Source: Spirometra erinaceieuropaei (taxonomy: Eukaryota; Platyhelminthes; Cestoda; Diphyllobothriidea; Diphyllobothriidae). From it: a stretch of 64,000 bases of DNA. Below the pieces are notes generated by a model. The model ran no database searches and had not been told where the DNA came from. It saw nothing but the letters and a program-made list of their open reading frames with translations. Position 1 is the first letter of the stretch, and each line of letters opens with the position of its first letter. The translations under genes were made by a program, and so were the position numbers. The DNA is taken from assembly GCA_902702965.1 (NCBI GenBank), contig CACRXP010000416.1, forward strand, positions 121,646 to 185,645, in the 5' to 3' direction. Positions 52,111 through 63,194 of this stretch are shown piece after piece.

Positions 52111-52780
52111 TCAAGATGAAGAAATGCGGCGACATGTTTTGGCACCAAAGGTGATATATTAGCTACTGACAGATGTGCTGGATCTAGATGCATAAGTATG
52201 CTGAGCTTGCAGGCTGAATAAAGTCGATGAACTCTCTGGCAAACAGGAGAGAGAGGGAGGCTAGAACGTGTGCAAAATCTGATATCTGTGACTCCAAGTT
52301 CGAGAGAGAGAAATCGCAGGAGAGGCTGAGGCAGCTGCAAGCACGAAAAGAGAGGGCTTGGCGAGACCGCGCATCTCCAGGAGCCGTTTGGCCATCAGAG
52401 TGATTTAGACAGCCGAGAAAAAGTCGGAAGCGGGTGCTTGGTCATGGTGCGTTTTGAAGGAAAGTTTTCCATTGTAAACTGCTGAATATAACGGAGACTG
52501 GGAGCGAGGGACTCTAGTGTTCCGAAGGGGTCACCACTCGTTGAAGTATAATAATCAAGAACCCGAAGGTTCCCCAGGGGCGACAGTTAAATGGACAGGC
52601 CTTACTGGGGCGAGGAAGCGCGCACGCAGTTCAGAAAGCGTTTGCGGCAAACGAGCGAGGTTATAGCCCCCCGCAGCCAATCGGCGGACGCAGCGTCGCA
52701 TGGTCTCCAGACCCCGCCACGGCAGTCCCAATTCACCAGCGAAATGACAGGATGAGTGTGGCGAACCGACAACGGCATGG

Positions 52781-53065
52781 ATGAGTGAGCGTGCTTGTTG
52801 CTTCCACCTGAACACTGGCCTTCTTCTCCAGGCAGCTCACTGGCCGAACCACGCCGAGATAACTGGCCACGAAGTACTCGCCCTCCTCCTGGTCGTGAAG
52901 CATTCTCACCACTTCCTAAGTCCTGACTTCACTACTAATTTTTATGGATCACAAACCGTAGAGGTTTATACTCTGATCGTCATGAAACTAGCCTGCCTGG
53001 ACTACATCTCACAATTTACCACCACCAACAAGTCCTCCAGCGCCACTGACACTCCCACAGCCGGT
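52781..53065 (+). pseudogene. Ty3/gypsy RNase H fragment, opposite strand
   Basis: Plus-strand frame with HEVLALLLVVKHSHHFLSPD and LACLDYISQFTT, equivalent to the LLAIY.AV.HFRHFLEG and HLAYISQFTTDI parts of gypsy RNase H. It ends at an assembly gap. It is a separate insertion from the minus-strand pol relic because of its orientation. Confidence 0.6.
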
Positions 53066-53096
53066 AGAGGCCGTCAAGTGCATTTTCCTGATCACT

Positions 53097-53162
53097 NNNN
53101 NNNNNNNNNNNNNNNNNNNNNNNNNNNNNNNNNNNNNNNNNNNNNNNNNNNNNNNNNNNNNN
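53097..53162. other. Assembly gap (66 N)
   Basis: Run of N. Confidence 1.
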
Positions 53163-53836
53163 TTCCTGGTCCTGATTAAACCCCCCCCCGTAGGTGCCCG
53201 TAAAATTCAGTGGTCTGTGCCCACAGCCTACCCGCCTGGGAGATTATCGCCAAGAACAGTTGGCAACAAGGGAACACTGGTGGTTATTTTTGGCTAGTTA
53301 GTCGTTATTTGAATAACCGGCGATTGGGACCTGAGTACAAGGCCCGCCAGTCTGCGCTATGGGTAAGACAAGCCGAATTGGGGTACACTTATCAGCAACA
53401 CCCAGGCTCCTATACCAATTGTACCCGTTGTCTTGACACTAGACATCCACGAGGCATCTCGCAAGATACTGGGCTGCATAGCGTGGATAACAACCACGAC
53501 CAGGCCAGTAAGAAACAACAAAACCGGGCTGAGCAGACAGCGACCCTCCGGTCCTCGTCTGAGGAGCAATTCATCGCTGGTAGTCAACACATGCTTCGGT
53601 ACTTCCTTAAACGACAAGACGAACGGCTGTCCAGCCTCGGCGAGTTGTTGTCCAACTATTTGAAATTCCCTAACAAATGTAAGCAAAAGAGTGCAAAAAG
53701 CAGAGGTGTATGTACAAGACAATTGGAATAGACATAGCTGGGGGTAAGGAGGAGGAGGGAAACATACAATTGAGTATAAAAGAAAGGGGAAAGAAAAAAA
53801 CACGAAAGCTGTGTGTACACACACGCACGCGCACAG
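53163..53836. other. PHF10 3' flank, nothing else recognised
   Basis: It should contain the PHF10 3' UTR on the minus strand. No canonical poly(A) signal close to the stop could be singled out, and no conserved frame is seen on either strand. Confidence 0.4.
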
Positions 53837-54371
53837 TCAGTTGGATTGTAACTGGTGCTGCTTAGCAGGAGAATCGATTGTCCACTCCACAGGGGCAGAG
53901 GGGCTACCAGTTCCTGCCTCCGTTGGCGGGAGACTGTTGCTCTCCTCAGCCGCCGCCGCTGCTGCTGCGACTGTCAAAGCCTCCTCCGGTTCCGTGGCAC
54001 AACTGCTTTCGTCGAAGGAGGCGAGAGGACTCACGAGGCCAGTATCGGCTCGTTTGGCTGAGACGCGTCTGCCGGACTTGGAGGTGGCGGGTCTCTTGTT
54101 GCGGAGACGGGAGGCGCTGCCAGGACCGGACTGCTTGATGGGAGTGCTCATGGCGACCGTGGAGGAACGTCTGGTGTTAGCGATTACGGTCTTGGCGCTG
54201 TCTACGGGAACACATGTTGGACACTCCCAGCTACCCTCGGGAATACAGGACAGTCCAACGCAGAAGGCATGGTAGCCACGATCACAGCGGTCACAGAACA
54301 TCATCTGCTCTCCATTACCGGAGTCCTGACATTCGACACAGTGCTTGCACTCCATGCAGGACCAGGCATAA
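53837..54371 (-). CDS. PHF10: PHF10 exon 6, second PHD finger and stop
   Basis: Starts YAWSCMECKHCVECQ, then MMFCDRCDRGYHAFCVGLSC and GSWECPTC: end of the first PHD and all of the second. A Ser/Ala-rich basic tail of about 120 residues follows, ending at TGA (53837-53839). Acceptor CTTCTTTTAG. Confidence 0.94.
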
Positions 54372-57300
54372 CTAAAAGAAGGTAAGGGGGCAAGAGGTTA
54401 ATGCTGCGGTGACCCGAGGACCTATTCAGTGTACAGGAAAGGAAACTCACGTTCGCACAACATCTATCATGCTCGGTGGGAGCTCCAGACAGCTGGGATG
54501 TCCAGCGCGACCACACTCAGCGCAACGGAGGGGGTCGATAACAGGCTGGCGGCAAACTGAACAGTCCTGTGAAGAAGCCTGTTTGACATCCTGTTCGCTG
54601 GCGATGGAGCCATTGGGGGCTTTTGAGGTCCGGTGGCCATGGGATTCTGTTTTGAACGGCGAACTCGAAAAGAGTAGACAGAGCCTCGAGTCAGGACAGT
54701 AGTGGGAGGTTTGTTGTCAAAAACGGAAAGGCACGCAGTAAATCGTCCTAACTGCACAGATTTGACATACATTATGGCAACTTCACTTAGGACGGCCTTT
54801 CCATAAGTATATTTACGGTATTCGACAGCTCGACCGTCAGTTTCGACGATGTCCACCGTGTGCTCTATACCAAGGCAGGGCAGGGAAGGTGACTTGTGCA
54901 TGAGTTAGTTTATAGTGCTAGTGGATTTGCACAGCATCTACCGCACTCCCTCTTCCCCACTCCCCACCTGGACCCGATGCCATGACAGCCAAGAAGACCG
55001 GAGGTGGGGGTAGGGCGCAGGTGGCTGGCGGGGCCGGACCCGCACTTAGGCGTACCAAAACACTCCCTGGTCCACACAGCAAATGACCAGAATTTTCGCC
55101 CACAACAACAACAACACCCCAACGGGGGTCAGAGAGACGACGATGACTGACTGGGCAGCCATGCCCACCACCTGTGTACCTAGTGGGAGCGCAAGCACAT
55201 CTACCGGAAACTGTCAGCGCATACTAGGCTGCGAGGGCCATGGTTTGCTTATACTGGCATAGCACACGCTGACAGACCTTTTGACATTTACGGTATCCGC
55301 AACATGCCTCACGAGCGCCAAAACATGCCATACGCACAATACTCTCTTTCTTTCTCAGCACTCCGACATGACTTTGTGCTTTCCCGCGAGGTTTTACCAC
55401 TACAAACACTTGCTTGTCGAGGAGCTGAATGCGTGCAGTCCCTCGGCGACCTGCATACAACCTGCCGAACCCCTTAGGGATTTCCAACCGATCAAAAGGA
55501 CTTCAAAAAATTAAAGTTTACCCGTTTGGTGGGATAGCAGAGGGTGCAGAAGATTTCTGCTCCAAGTTCACAGTGCCAGTAGCTGGTGACGACGACTGCA
55601 CTACCTCAGTGGCATCCTTGAAGTCGGTTCCAACCGCCGCAAGGGGACGCAGGTTTCCGTAGCGCAGCATGGTCGGAAGAGGCGCTGGGACGCGCGGTTT
55701 GCGACAGGGCGTGGTGTAGAGGGCTCGTGATAGAGGTAGATAGGAGAGCTCAGTGGAGTTGAACTCTACAAAATTCTCATTGAACTGGCCGGGTATGACT
55801 GCAACTGGATACGCGCCGCCCTTCTTGATGCATTGCTGCAGAACTACCTCCTCGGGTATCAGACGGTAAGGTAACTTTGGCACATGAATCTGCATCGTCT
55901 GTAGGTCCCAGTAATAGCATCGCTCGCGGTGGCGTTCAGATAGGAGCTGACGGTTGAAGTCCGAGGCGGACTCCAGTGCTCGTTTTCGAGCTGCTTCTGC
56001 GCGTGCCTCCCCGCGTTCTATGCGAGCAGCCTAAAGACAGCAGATGAGATAAATTGTTTTAAATAAACGCACTTGCTACGGCATGGACAATATGTGCTAC
56101 CAGGTGGCGCTAATTCTGGTCTTCTAGGAGACTCCTCATCAACACAGTTCCCCGCTGGAAGCCGGGCGATTGGGAACAGAATGTCTTAATGCCCCGAGCA
56201 ATTTTGGTTCCAGGGCTATCAGATCACCCCGGCTAGGCCTGCCCGAAGGCAAAGAAGAGAGTTAACGGCGCTTGAGTCATATCGATCCGCTTGGATGGGT
56301 CTGAATTTCAGCCCTTCGGGGCAGGAATGGTAGTTCAAAGTTCCTACTGTCGATGCGAGAGGTTTGGTGGACAACGTAAGGGTGAGCCGGAGGGATAAGA
56401 CAAATGGTCGCGTGCATCACAAGCAATCCTGTGCCGATTCCGTAATATGGCGGGTTCTAGTGTTTTTAACCGCTGTCAGGTGATAATTTGACCGTCGTCT
56501 GCAACGACGTCAACCATGTGCTCCACGGCAGGGTGTGCGCTGAGACGGTGGCTTGTGCAAGAATTATTTGCAGTGACTGTGGACTTTCGATGCATCTATC
56601 GCACTCCCTCCCCTCTCCACCCGGGTCCGGTGTCGAGAAGACTGGAGACAGAAGGGGATGTATTGGATGACAAAACTAGACAGTCTGCGCAAACCACACG
56701 CGGTTAGTTCACGCAGAATAGATCAATAATTCATAAAAACAACGGGACAGCGCGGATCCCGGCTGAGTGGAAGTGTAACAAAGGCCAGATTTGGAAGATG
56801 ATACCGCAGCATGACTCTGTCCTGAGTAGAGGACCGAGTTACCCTCTCAGTTGGCAGTTTCCCAAGCCATGACTTTTGCGAACTATGATAGGTTCAAACG
56901 CATCAGACTGTTTATAGTGAGGAACAAGCTCTAGGAGTCGACCTCTCTTCCCCCTTCCCGAACACCAGTATGAACCGGTCAGTTGTCTGATGCGGGGATT
57001 GGACGCGGTGACTGACAGAGCTCGAGCCTGACTGCGCGTGCCACAACCTGGCCCACAAATATAACGCACTAGGACTTCACACAAAGGGGGTGTGCGGCTC
57101 GGGTCTCACACGTATCAGAGTACCATGAAGGTCATGTTATGAGGGCATCATAGAATCTGACTCTCAGTCCACCAGTCGGTCACTCCACACACAAATATAC
57201 ACTGGTCTGACTGCGAAGTCTGAGTTGAATCGTTGGTCGCCAACTTTCCAGGCCGCAGCTTTTAGCTCACCGTTATAGATTCAAGCGCCAGACTGTAGGG

Positions 57301-60300
57301 CTGGCTGATGACGGCTAACAAGCCAAAATAATCACTTCAATCTGCCTAGACTTTGTCGGTAATGTTATTTTGCCAAGATGCGCTGAGTCGACCTCTCTCC
57401 CTCCCTCTCTCTTTCTGCTACCCCACACGTTCACCAGGGCAAGAAGGCAGCTTAAAACTGCTCCATCTGTTGGCTCACGAAGTTCGCGCTGAATTGAGAC
57501 AAACGGTGATTTAAGTGCGGCGAAGGAATGACCACGGTCGACAACGCAGTAACGGCCCCTTGTCCTTAAGCCATCGTATATACTACTCGTTTTTGTAGCC
57601 CACATTAAAAACAGAGGGTATGGCAGATGATAATTCAGATTGTAGCCAGGATCACTATGATGATGATGAGGAGGAGGAGGACGAGGATGACTAGGACACG
57701 TTGATCTGAGCTGAAAAGATCTGACCTCAACACCATAACTTCAGACGGACGGCCTACTGAAGCGTTAAATATAAAAAAACCTTGAGGCCGTACAGAGATG
57801 TAGTGCAATAACCTGTAAGACCACCTTCACACAACCTGAACTCGTGTCAATATTATCCCTGTGGCCCAGCACTCCTGTAGCGCATAGACGTGGTTGAAAA
57901 CAAGTAAATCCACTGCAGTAGAAGTGAAAAGTCGGTATCATGCTTCCTGGACAACACTAGTGCGGTCCAGTTTATCGGACCATCGTGCATTTAGACATTC
58001 AAATGCTGCACGGGCCTAGCCTGTCGTACTCATGCACACAACAAAATCACAAAGACAATCCTGCCATCAGGTCCGCCAACGTCGGGAATGATTGACGACG
58101 TAATTTACATGATGTTTGTGCGTGGCACAGGTTAGAGGAAGGCTTGGACAGGTCACTGGAAAATTGGGAGAGCTAAATTATACAGAAAGTGTCTCTACAT
58201 TCCGTTCTGAGCTGGAAGAATGCCAGTTGAAGAGATGACTCGCTCTTATTCAGGTTGCAATGTCACCTTCCCCCATAATCTTTATGATGATTGACCCATG
58301 TGACATACGCAGACCCTCATAACTGACTATTTGTGTAAGGTCGGGGGACAGCAGCTGCGTTGAACAGGTAAACACCATTTCAACCTTGTCGGCCATTGCG
58401 CGCACATCCATCTCGGGTCATTTGGACTGCGTATCGCCACTGGAAGGAGAAAGGAGCGAGGTGGATGCAGCGAAAGTCGCCACTGCGCTCTTCCTAGGAC
58501 AGTCGAGGCCCCAGAATGATGTATCATGGGAATAAAGTAAGAGCACGATGGGGCAGACCTGTGCAGCATCAATGTCAGTCTTTTTCAGCGATCACTATGC
58601 TTCAATGGCATGATCAGGAAAACTGGAGGAGGATGGGAAAGCATGAACCGACAAGACATTTGGTCCGTCAATGCATGCAACCACACTTTCAGTCCGAAGG
58701 AACGTCGGGATTTACATTTTTACTGAACTACAAAATAGGCGGACTCTCTGGTAGAATGAATAAGCAGCCATGAATTATGATGCAGCGGAATTACCTGCAG
58801 GCATGGCAAAGCACTGATCTGAAAAGTCCGCTACCTATGAAAAGCTCAGAAGTTGCAGCGGCATTATGACAAGTTCAATATTGCGCACCAACCGGCACGG
58901 TTTTGGAGCTTTTGTACAGATGTTTGCCTTCTCTCCTCCTTCTCCTCGAAGAAAACGTCTCATGCAACTGCAGTTCGGGGAGTTATGTCAGGACAGGGCT
59001 TTGGCGGACCAGTGGACTGTGACCGGCGCACCCTGATTAGGCCTACCGTTACTGTTGCTGTTAATATAGTTCACAGAAACATCGGGGAAGCTACCAGTTT
59101 GATTAGAACTATCTACAGCCTAGATAAGATCAGACCGTTTAAACTGGAGGCAGAAAAAGTCTTAACATTAGAACGCTAAGGTGTCATTTACAGGTAGGAA
59201 GACACCTAGCCCATGGTAAAAGGGATATACATAGACAAAGGGGGCCTACTTCGTATTGGCGCTTTTGTAAATCAGCGAGCTTCTGGAATCGCCTTTGTCT
59301 AAATAAATCCGAGACGGCAACGTGAACATCAGGAAAATCGTTCTGCAGCAGAGTCATGACCTCCTCACTGCGTAGGGCCGTTAGGCCGAGCTCAGCCCGA
59401 CCAGCTGGCACAAGGCCATTATTTTGCAGCCAGGTCCTCTCATAAGCATCCATGACACGCCTGGAAATATCGGGGTACCGTCTCTTGAAAGACTTAATCT
59501 AAAAAATCAGAAAAGAAGGTGAGGGTGGGGAAGAAAAACTTTAAAGATAGTTGTTTACGCATCACAAACCGAGTGTGGCATCCATGTCAGAATCTACTGC
59601 CTCCGCATTTAATTGAATCTAGAAGTGAGATCAACTTGGGGTTCGAAATTCGCCAGATTGCGCGCTTAGTGCATAAATCAAGTCATGTGGGATAGCTTAT
59701 TGCAGTCGATCGTTGACCTTTTAGGCAAGCTCGGACCAGCGAAGAAGAAATCACTTTTCTAATGGGCTTAACCACGGTTGGTATGGCCGATGTGAAAGGC
59801 ATTTGGATGTTGAATTTTGCTGTTGGTTAAGATCCTGGCTAAGTGTTTGTTGTGGACCGTAGGGCGTGGAGTGGAGCGTCAAGATGCAGGTTCGGTCGCG
59901 TCATCCGCCTGCGCCCTCCATCGCCTTCGGTCTTCTTGACTATGTCCTGACACCGGGCCCAGGTGGGCGAGGAGGAGGGAGTGCGGTAGATGCTGCGAAA
60001 GCCTAGGCTCACTACAAACTAATTCGCACGCAAGACACTGTGCCCGCTTCACCTTGTTGTAGAGCACACGGTGGGCATCGTCGCTTGCGACGGTTGAATT
60101 GTCGGGATGTGGGATGGCAGTATTATGGACGACACTTCTGGTCCAAGAATCACGCAGGCTTCAGACTGTGATGGCTTAGGGTAGTTCGGTGGAACCTTAT
60201 AAATCACACGGACGACTTCGATGGGGTCCACACGATGCCCGGAATCAACAATGTATGCGCAAATGGTGCTGTTTATGCTTCTAATTTCGCCTTTTCTCAA

Positions 60301-62616
60301 CGATGTCGGGATGTGTTTCTGTATTCTTTTGGATAGGCACCTACTCGTGCGACCCGCATAGCCTGCGTCACAGCAGCAAGGAGTAAATGCATATGGAGGC
60401 TAGAAACCTGTCCCTACTTTCGTGCAAAGCAGGATTGAGATAGAATAATATTCGAACTCTTGTCACCAGGAACTTTCCTTAAACAGCCCGGTTGGATCAT
60501 CTTCTCAGTTCACTCGCTGCGTCCCTCACAAAAAGGAATTTTTAGGAACGATATGGTGGGTTTTGCGGGTCTATCAGAAATAATTTTGCAAAAAATCTGT
60601 CAGGATACCCGCTCTCGCAAAGCGGGTCCTGGACCATTCTTGATTTTTTGTCGGTAGTGTCTGCTGAACAGATTTTTCTAGCCCTTTGCGCCAAACAACA
60701 GATTAAGCTGCGTTTCTGCTGAAGGAGTACGAAATTGCCGAAGTTTGCATATTTTCCAGACCAAGTTATCTTCCGATAGACTCTTCTCCGAACGCTACCG
60801 TTAACTCTTCTGCTTAGGAAGTCTAACAATGGAGCGAACCTGCCGTTTACCGCCCCCAACATAGACTTGACCGATGAGTGCGCTTGGTTTACAGCATCGA
60901 AGGGGGCCGCTGTGTTGGTTTCTGCGGAGGCGATTGCGAAGAAGTCATCAACGTAGCGAACGTAATGTCTTAGCCTGTTGATCTGGTCGTTAAGTTGAAA
61001 TTTGTCCAGCTCGTCCATGATGACATCGTCTATAAGAGGGCCAGGAGGCGAGTCAATTCCAACGCCGTCCACCTGCCTAGAAAGCTGGTTGTCAAGAAGA
61101 ATCCGCACATTTAATGGGCACCTTTGCAATAGTTCCTTGGGTGCGTTTGTCAGTGTTCCCATTTCTTGATGATTGGCTGATAGGTATTCGCAGATTTAGT
61201 TGACTGTCTCTGCGACCGAGACGTTTATGAAGAGTGATGAGACGTTTAGCGAAAAAATTGGCATTCCGTGTAGGTTCAGGTGCTTGACGTCGTCAACGAA
61301 TTCGAAGGTATCCCGACAGCTACGTGGTATTAGCTGATAATGCAGGGCTTGAGTTTCTCTACTACGTACTTGACTATCACATGATACAGAGAGTGACGCA
61401 TTTTCAAAATCGGATTAACTGGTAGGCCGTTCTTGTGGATCTTCGGTAGACCATATAATCGAGGAGTATGTGTGCCGACTGGCCGAAGGTATTAGAGGTC
61501 ATAGTCGCTTATGAAACTCCTGCTTGGAGTTTTCCTAGGCAATCAGTTCGATGTGCCTCTACTTCATCCGTGCAATTCTTTCCCTTGACTACTTTTCTGA
61601 ATTTATTCTGATCTGACAACATGGACTGCAACAACCCAAAGCTGCCTCCTTTAGGGAATGCTTGGGAAGACGGGCAAAGAGAACTCAACCATGAAGTCCT
61701 TTAAAGAAATAAATTCTAGATTGCTACACGGAGGGTAAGTAACACCAAACAAACGGGGGTTTTCACCGGCCTCCAACAATGGCGGCCGTCGAGTTCATCT
61801 TTAAGCGGGTCGGAAACGACTTGGACATGAAACACGTTTTAGGTGATAGAAATTAGCAGCTATTCAGACAGCAAACATGCCCCATAAAATAAATGTTAGC
61901 AGCTTTATAACTAGCAAATGTGCAGAATTTACAAACGTAAAGAGAACATTTGCAGGTTTAAAACCCATTACAAAGACCAAGTTATCGCGTACAGCTGAAA
62001 AGAGAGGGGTTTGAAAATTATGGATTTCGACGCTATGGAAATGCCGAAATAATGTTGAGTGGCGGCAAAATGACCATCTGGTCCGATCTTTTTAAGAATC
62101 CTCTGGCAAATGCCCAAAGTACAAGCATATTTCAAGAGAAGCAGGAGGAAGAAAAGCAATGAAACGCATGTTTCAATTTCTATTATGGACGGACTTAGTA
62201 GAGGTAGCGTCACAAAACTATAAGAAAGCGCACAAACCTTCAGAAAATCAGCGAGGAGCTCCTGTACGACGTAGTACGCTTCGTCTGATGTGTGTGCGGG
62301 TGAGTCTTCGGCATCGACATTAGGCCATACGTATTCGAATAAGTCTTCCAGAACAATTTCCTCAGACACGCTTGCGAATGCACTGACGCGTGAAAGCATC
62401 GTTTCTGGCTTAATTCTAGAGTCACGACGACCGCTGGGCAAGCTCTGTCAGATAATAAAATTAAGATGAATTAGGCAATACAGGCTGTGATGCTTCCGAA
62501 TCCGCGTCATTCTTTCGACTCGATGGTGTGAGTGGGAGCGCATCTAGGCTATCTTCCAGTTCAAAGACAGTCTCTTCGTCTAACAAATCCTTTGATGGAG
62601 TGCGACTAACTTCCAT
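53837..62616 (-). CDS. PHF10: PHF10/BAF45a orthologue, 6 exons, complete
   Basis: Chromatin-remodelling subunit (PHF10/BAF45a of PBAF SWI/SNF; the Drosophila relative is SAYP/e(y)3), expected in the nucleus. Six exons join in phase to 615 residues. Exon 1: acidic N terminus. Exon 2: FEYVWPN and EAYYVVQELLADFLK. Exon 3: KSFKRRYPD and LGLTALRSEEVM. Exon 4: SAY-type region with YYWDLQTMQIHVPKLPYR, AVIPGQF and ELSYLPL. Exons 5-6: tandem PHD fingers, including SWSC/WSCMECKHCVEC-like pairing, MMFCDRCDRGYHAFCVGL and GSWECPTC. The first PHD is more compact than in vertebrates. Vertebrate PHF10 is just under 500 residues; the extra length here is mostly the Ser/Ala-rich tail after the PHDs and the SAY-PHD linker. 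Intron 1 is only 37 bases; intron 2 holds a Penelope-like relic. The start ATG is the first after an in-frame TAG. Identity is firm, splice sites inferred. Confidence 0.94.
54451..54663 (-). CDS. PHF10: PHF10 exon 5, first PHD finger
   Basis: A Ser/Lys linker, then CSVCRQPVIDPLRCAECGRA, GHPSCLELP and MIDVVRT. Cysteine spacing C-x2-C-x8-C-x2-C with GHPSCL is the first half of the tandem PHD. Acceptor CTACTTTTCGAG, donor GTGAGT. A 79-base intron follows. Confidence 0.93.
54825..55255 (-). repeat. Interspersed repeat family A in PHF10 intron 4
   Basis: CGATGTCCACCGTGTGCTCT, GCCAAGAAGACCGGAGG, CGCACTTAGGCGTACC, AAATGACCAGAATTTTCGCC. Confidence 0.65.
55522..56030 (-). CDS. PHF10: PHF10 exon 4, SAY-type region
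   Basis: Arg/Ala/Glu-rich helix (SASDFNRQL) followed by YYWDLQTMQIHVPKLPYR, YPVAVIPGQFNENF and STELSYLPLSRALY, equivalent to AYFDLQTHVIQVP, YPVALIPGQFQEYY and ELRYLPLNTALY. Acceptor CTGTCTTTAG; donor GTAAAC, carrying two bases (GG) into the next exon. Confidence 0.94.
56470..57120 (-). repeat. Interspersed repeat family A, long copy in PHF10 intron 3
   Basis: GACGTCAACCATGTGCTCCA, GGTCCGGTGTCGAGAAGACT, then the extended part AACAAAGGCCAGATTTGG and ACTGTTTATAGTGAGGA shared with 63195-63990. Confidence 0.6.
57298..57378 (+). repeat. tRNA-derived SINE (family B), body fragment
   Basis: GGCTGGCTGATGACGGCTAA, CTTTGTCGGTAATGTTAT. A short remnant in PHF10 intron 3. Confidence 0.5.
58320..58500 (+). 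repeat. Interspersed repeat family D, fragment in PHF10 intron 3
   Basis: CCATTTCAACCTTGTCGGCC, ATCTCGGGTCATTTGGACTG correspond to the 36270-36330 part of the longest copy. Confidence 0.45.
59250..59498 (-). CDS. PHF10: PHF10 exon 3
   Basis: 83 codons, phase 0: IKSFKRRYPDISRRVMDAY, AELGLTALRSEEVMTLL, FPDVHVAVSDLF, closely following FKRKYPDLERR and LGLTALRSDEVIDLM of PHF10. Acceptor TGATTTTTTAG, donor GTAGGC. Confidence 0.94.
59790..60105 (+). repeat. Interspersed repeat family A at the 3' side of the Penelope relic
   Basis: AAGATCCTGGCTAAGTGTTT, CTGACACCGGGCCCAGGTGG, GCGGTAGATGCTGCGAAAGC, CACACGGTGGGCATCGTCGC. Confidence 0.6.
60049..61530 (-). pseudogene. Penelope-like element relic (RT plus GIY-YIG) in PHF10 intron 2
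   Basis: Retrotransposon relic on the same strand as PHF10. Upstream part (61400-61530): RLYGLPKIHKNGLPVNPI, the PLE RT signature. Middle (60542-61162): VDGVGIDSPPGPLIDD, RYVDDFFAIA (catalytic YVDD), FLSRRVNGSVRRRVYRK, TWSGKYANF, KRSLICCLAQRARKIC and YP..F. Downstream (60150-60410): PYAFTPCCCDAGYAGRTSR, LSKRIQKHIP, CAYIVDSGHRVDPIE and VIYKVPPN, the C-terminal GIY-YIG endonuclease region. RT and endonuclease are in different frames, and stops lie between the 61.4 kb part and the middle part. No flanking terminal repeats identified. Confidence 0.88.
62238..62444 (-). CDS. PHF10: PHF10 exon 2
   Basis: 69 codons, phase 0. Contains LFEYVWPNVDAED and EAYYVVQELLADFLK, matching [20 protein letters not shown] of PHF10. 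Donor GTTTGT. Confidence 0.88.
62482..62616 (-). CDS. PHF10: PHF10 exon 1 with start codon
   Basis: 45 codons from ATG at 62616-62614; an in-frame TAG lies about 48 bases upstream with no ATG between. Acidic, Ser-rich, no recognisable domain, as in other PHF10 N termini. Donor GTATTG, then a 37-base intron (62445-62481) ending CTGACAG. Confidence 0.8.
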
Positions 62617-63194
62617 CTCAGAAGATCGAAAAAGCAACCGAAAGCACTGCCGGGCAAGCTATAAAACCGACACTTTGTTTGGTTTTACAGAAAGTGATTA
62701 ATTAAAACAATGACAATGAGACTCACCAAAAGTTACTAAAGCCAGAAAATCTGCCTTATTGTCCACAGTTTAGGGTCGCAAACCAACGTTCAAGCAAATA
62801 TTATTTTGAAAAACCGGCGCCACTAGCAAGTTCAGGCTAAACACTAGAATCTTAATAGCAGTTTAAATACTTAAAAATAGCAATGCCATATCGACAAATA
62901 CAGGCTAACGATCAGCGTGCTAGTGCGCTTGAAAAGTTGTCAGTGATTAAGCTCACTAAATAGTTCGTTTTGCCTTTTGATGCCGACGCCCGAACTTTTA
63001 CCCAATTTTTACTCGTGATAGATTTGCCAAGACAAAACAGTTATTGTGCCAGAAGAAGTCGAGTGCAACATAGTGAGTTTGAAATCTAATGAGTCTTTGA
63101 ACCGGATCCTCTGGATATAGTTCTTCAGCAATTACTTACATCAGACCCTGACATTAGCCTATGAATTATCAGTAACAACGGAATTTGGGATGAC
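62617..63194. other. PHF10 5' flank
   Basis: AT-rich, no coding segment. It should contain the PHF10 promoter and 5' UTR on the minus strand; no core-promoter motif can be assigned with confidence. Confidence 0.4.

Noticed and set aside
52781..53179. Gene running across the 66-N gap
   Set aside because: The recognisable part is gypsy RNase H; the remainder is translated gap.
54467..54901. 144-codon minus-strand frame in the PHF10 region
   Set aside because: Wrong frame relative to the PHD exon; most of it is intron 4 and family A repeat.
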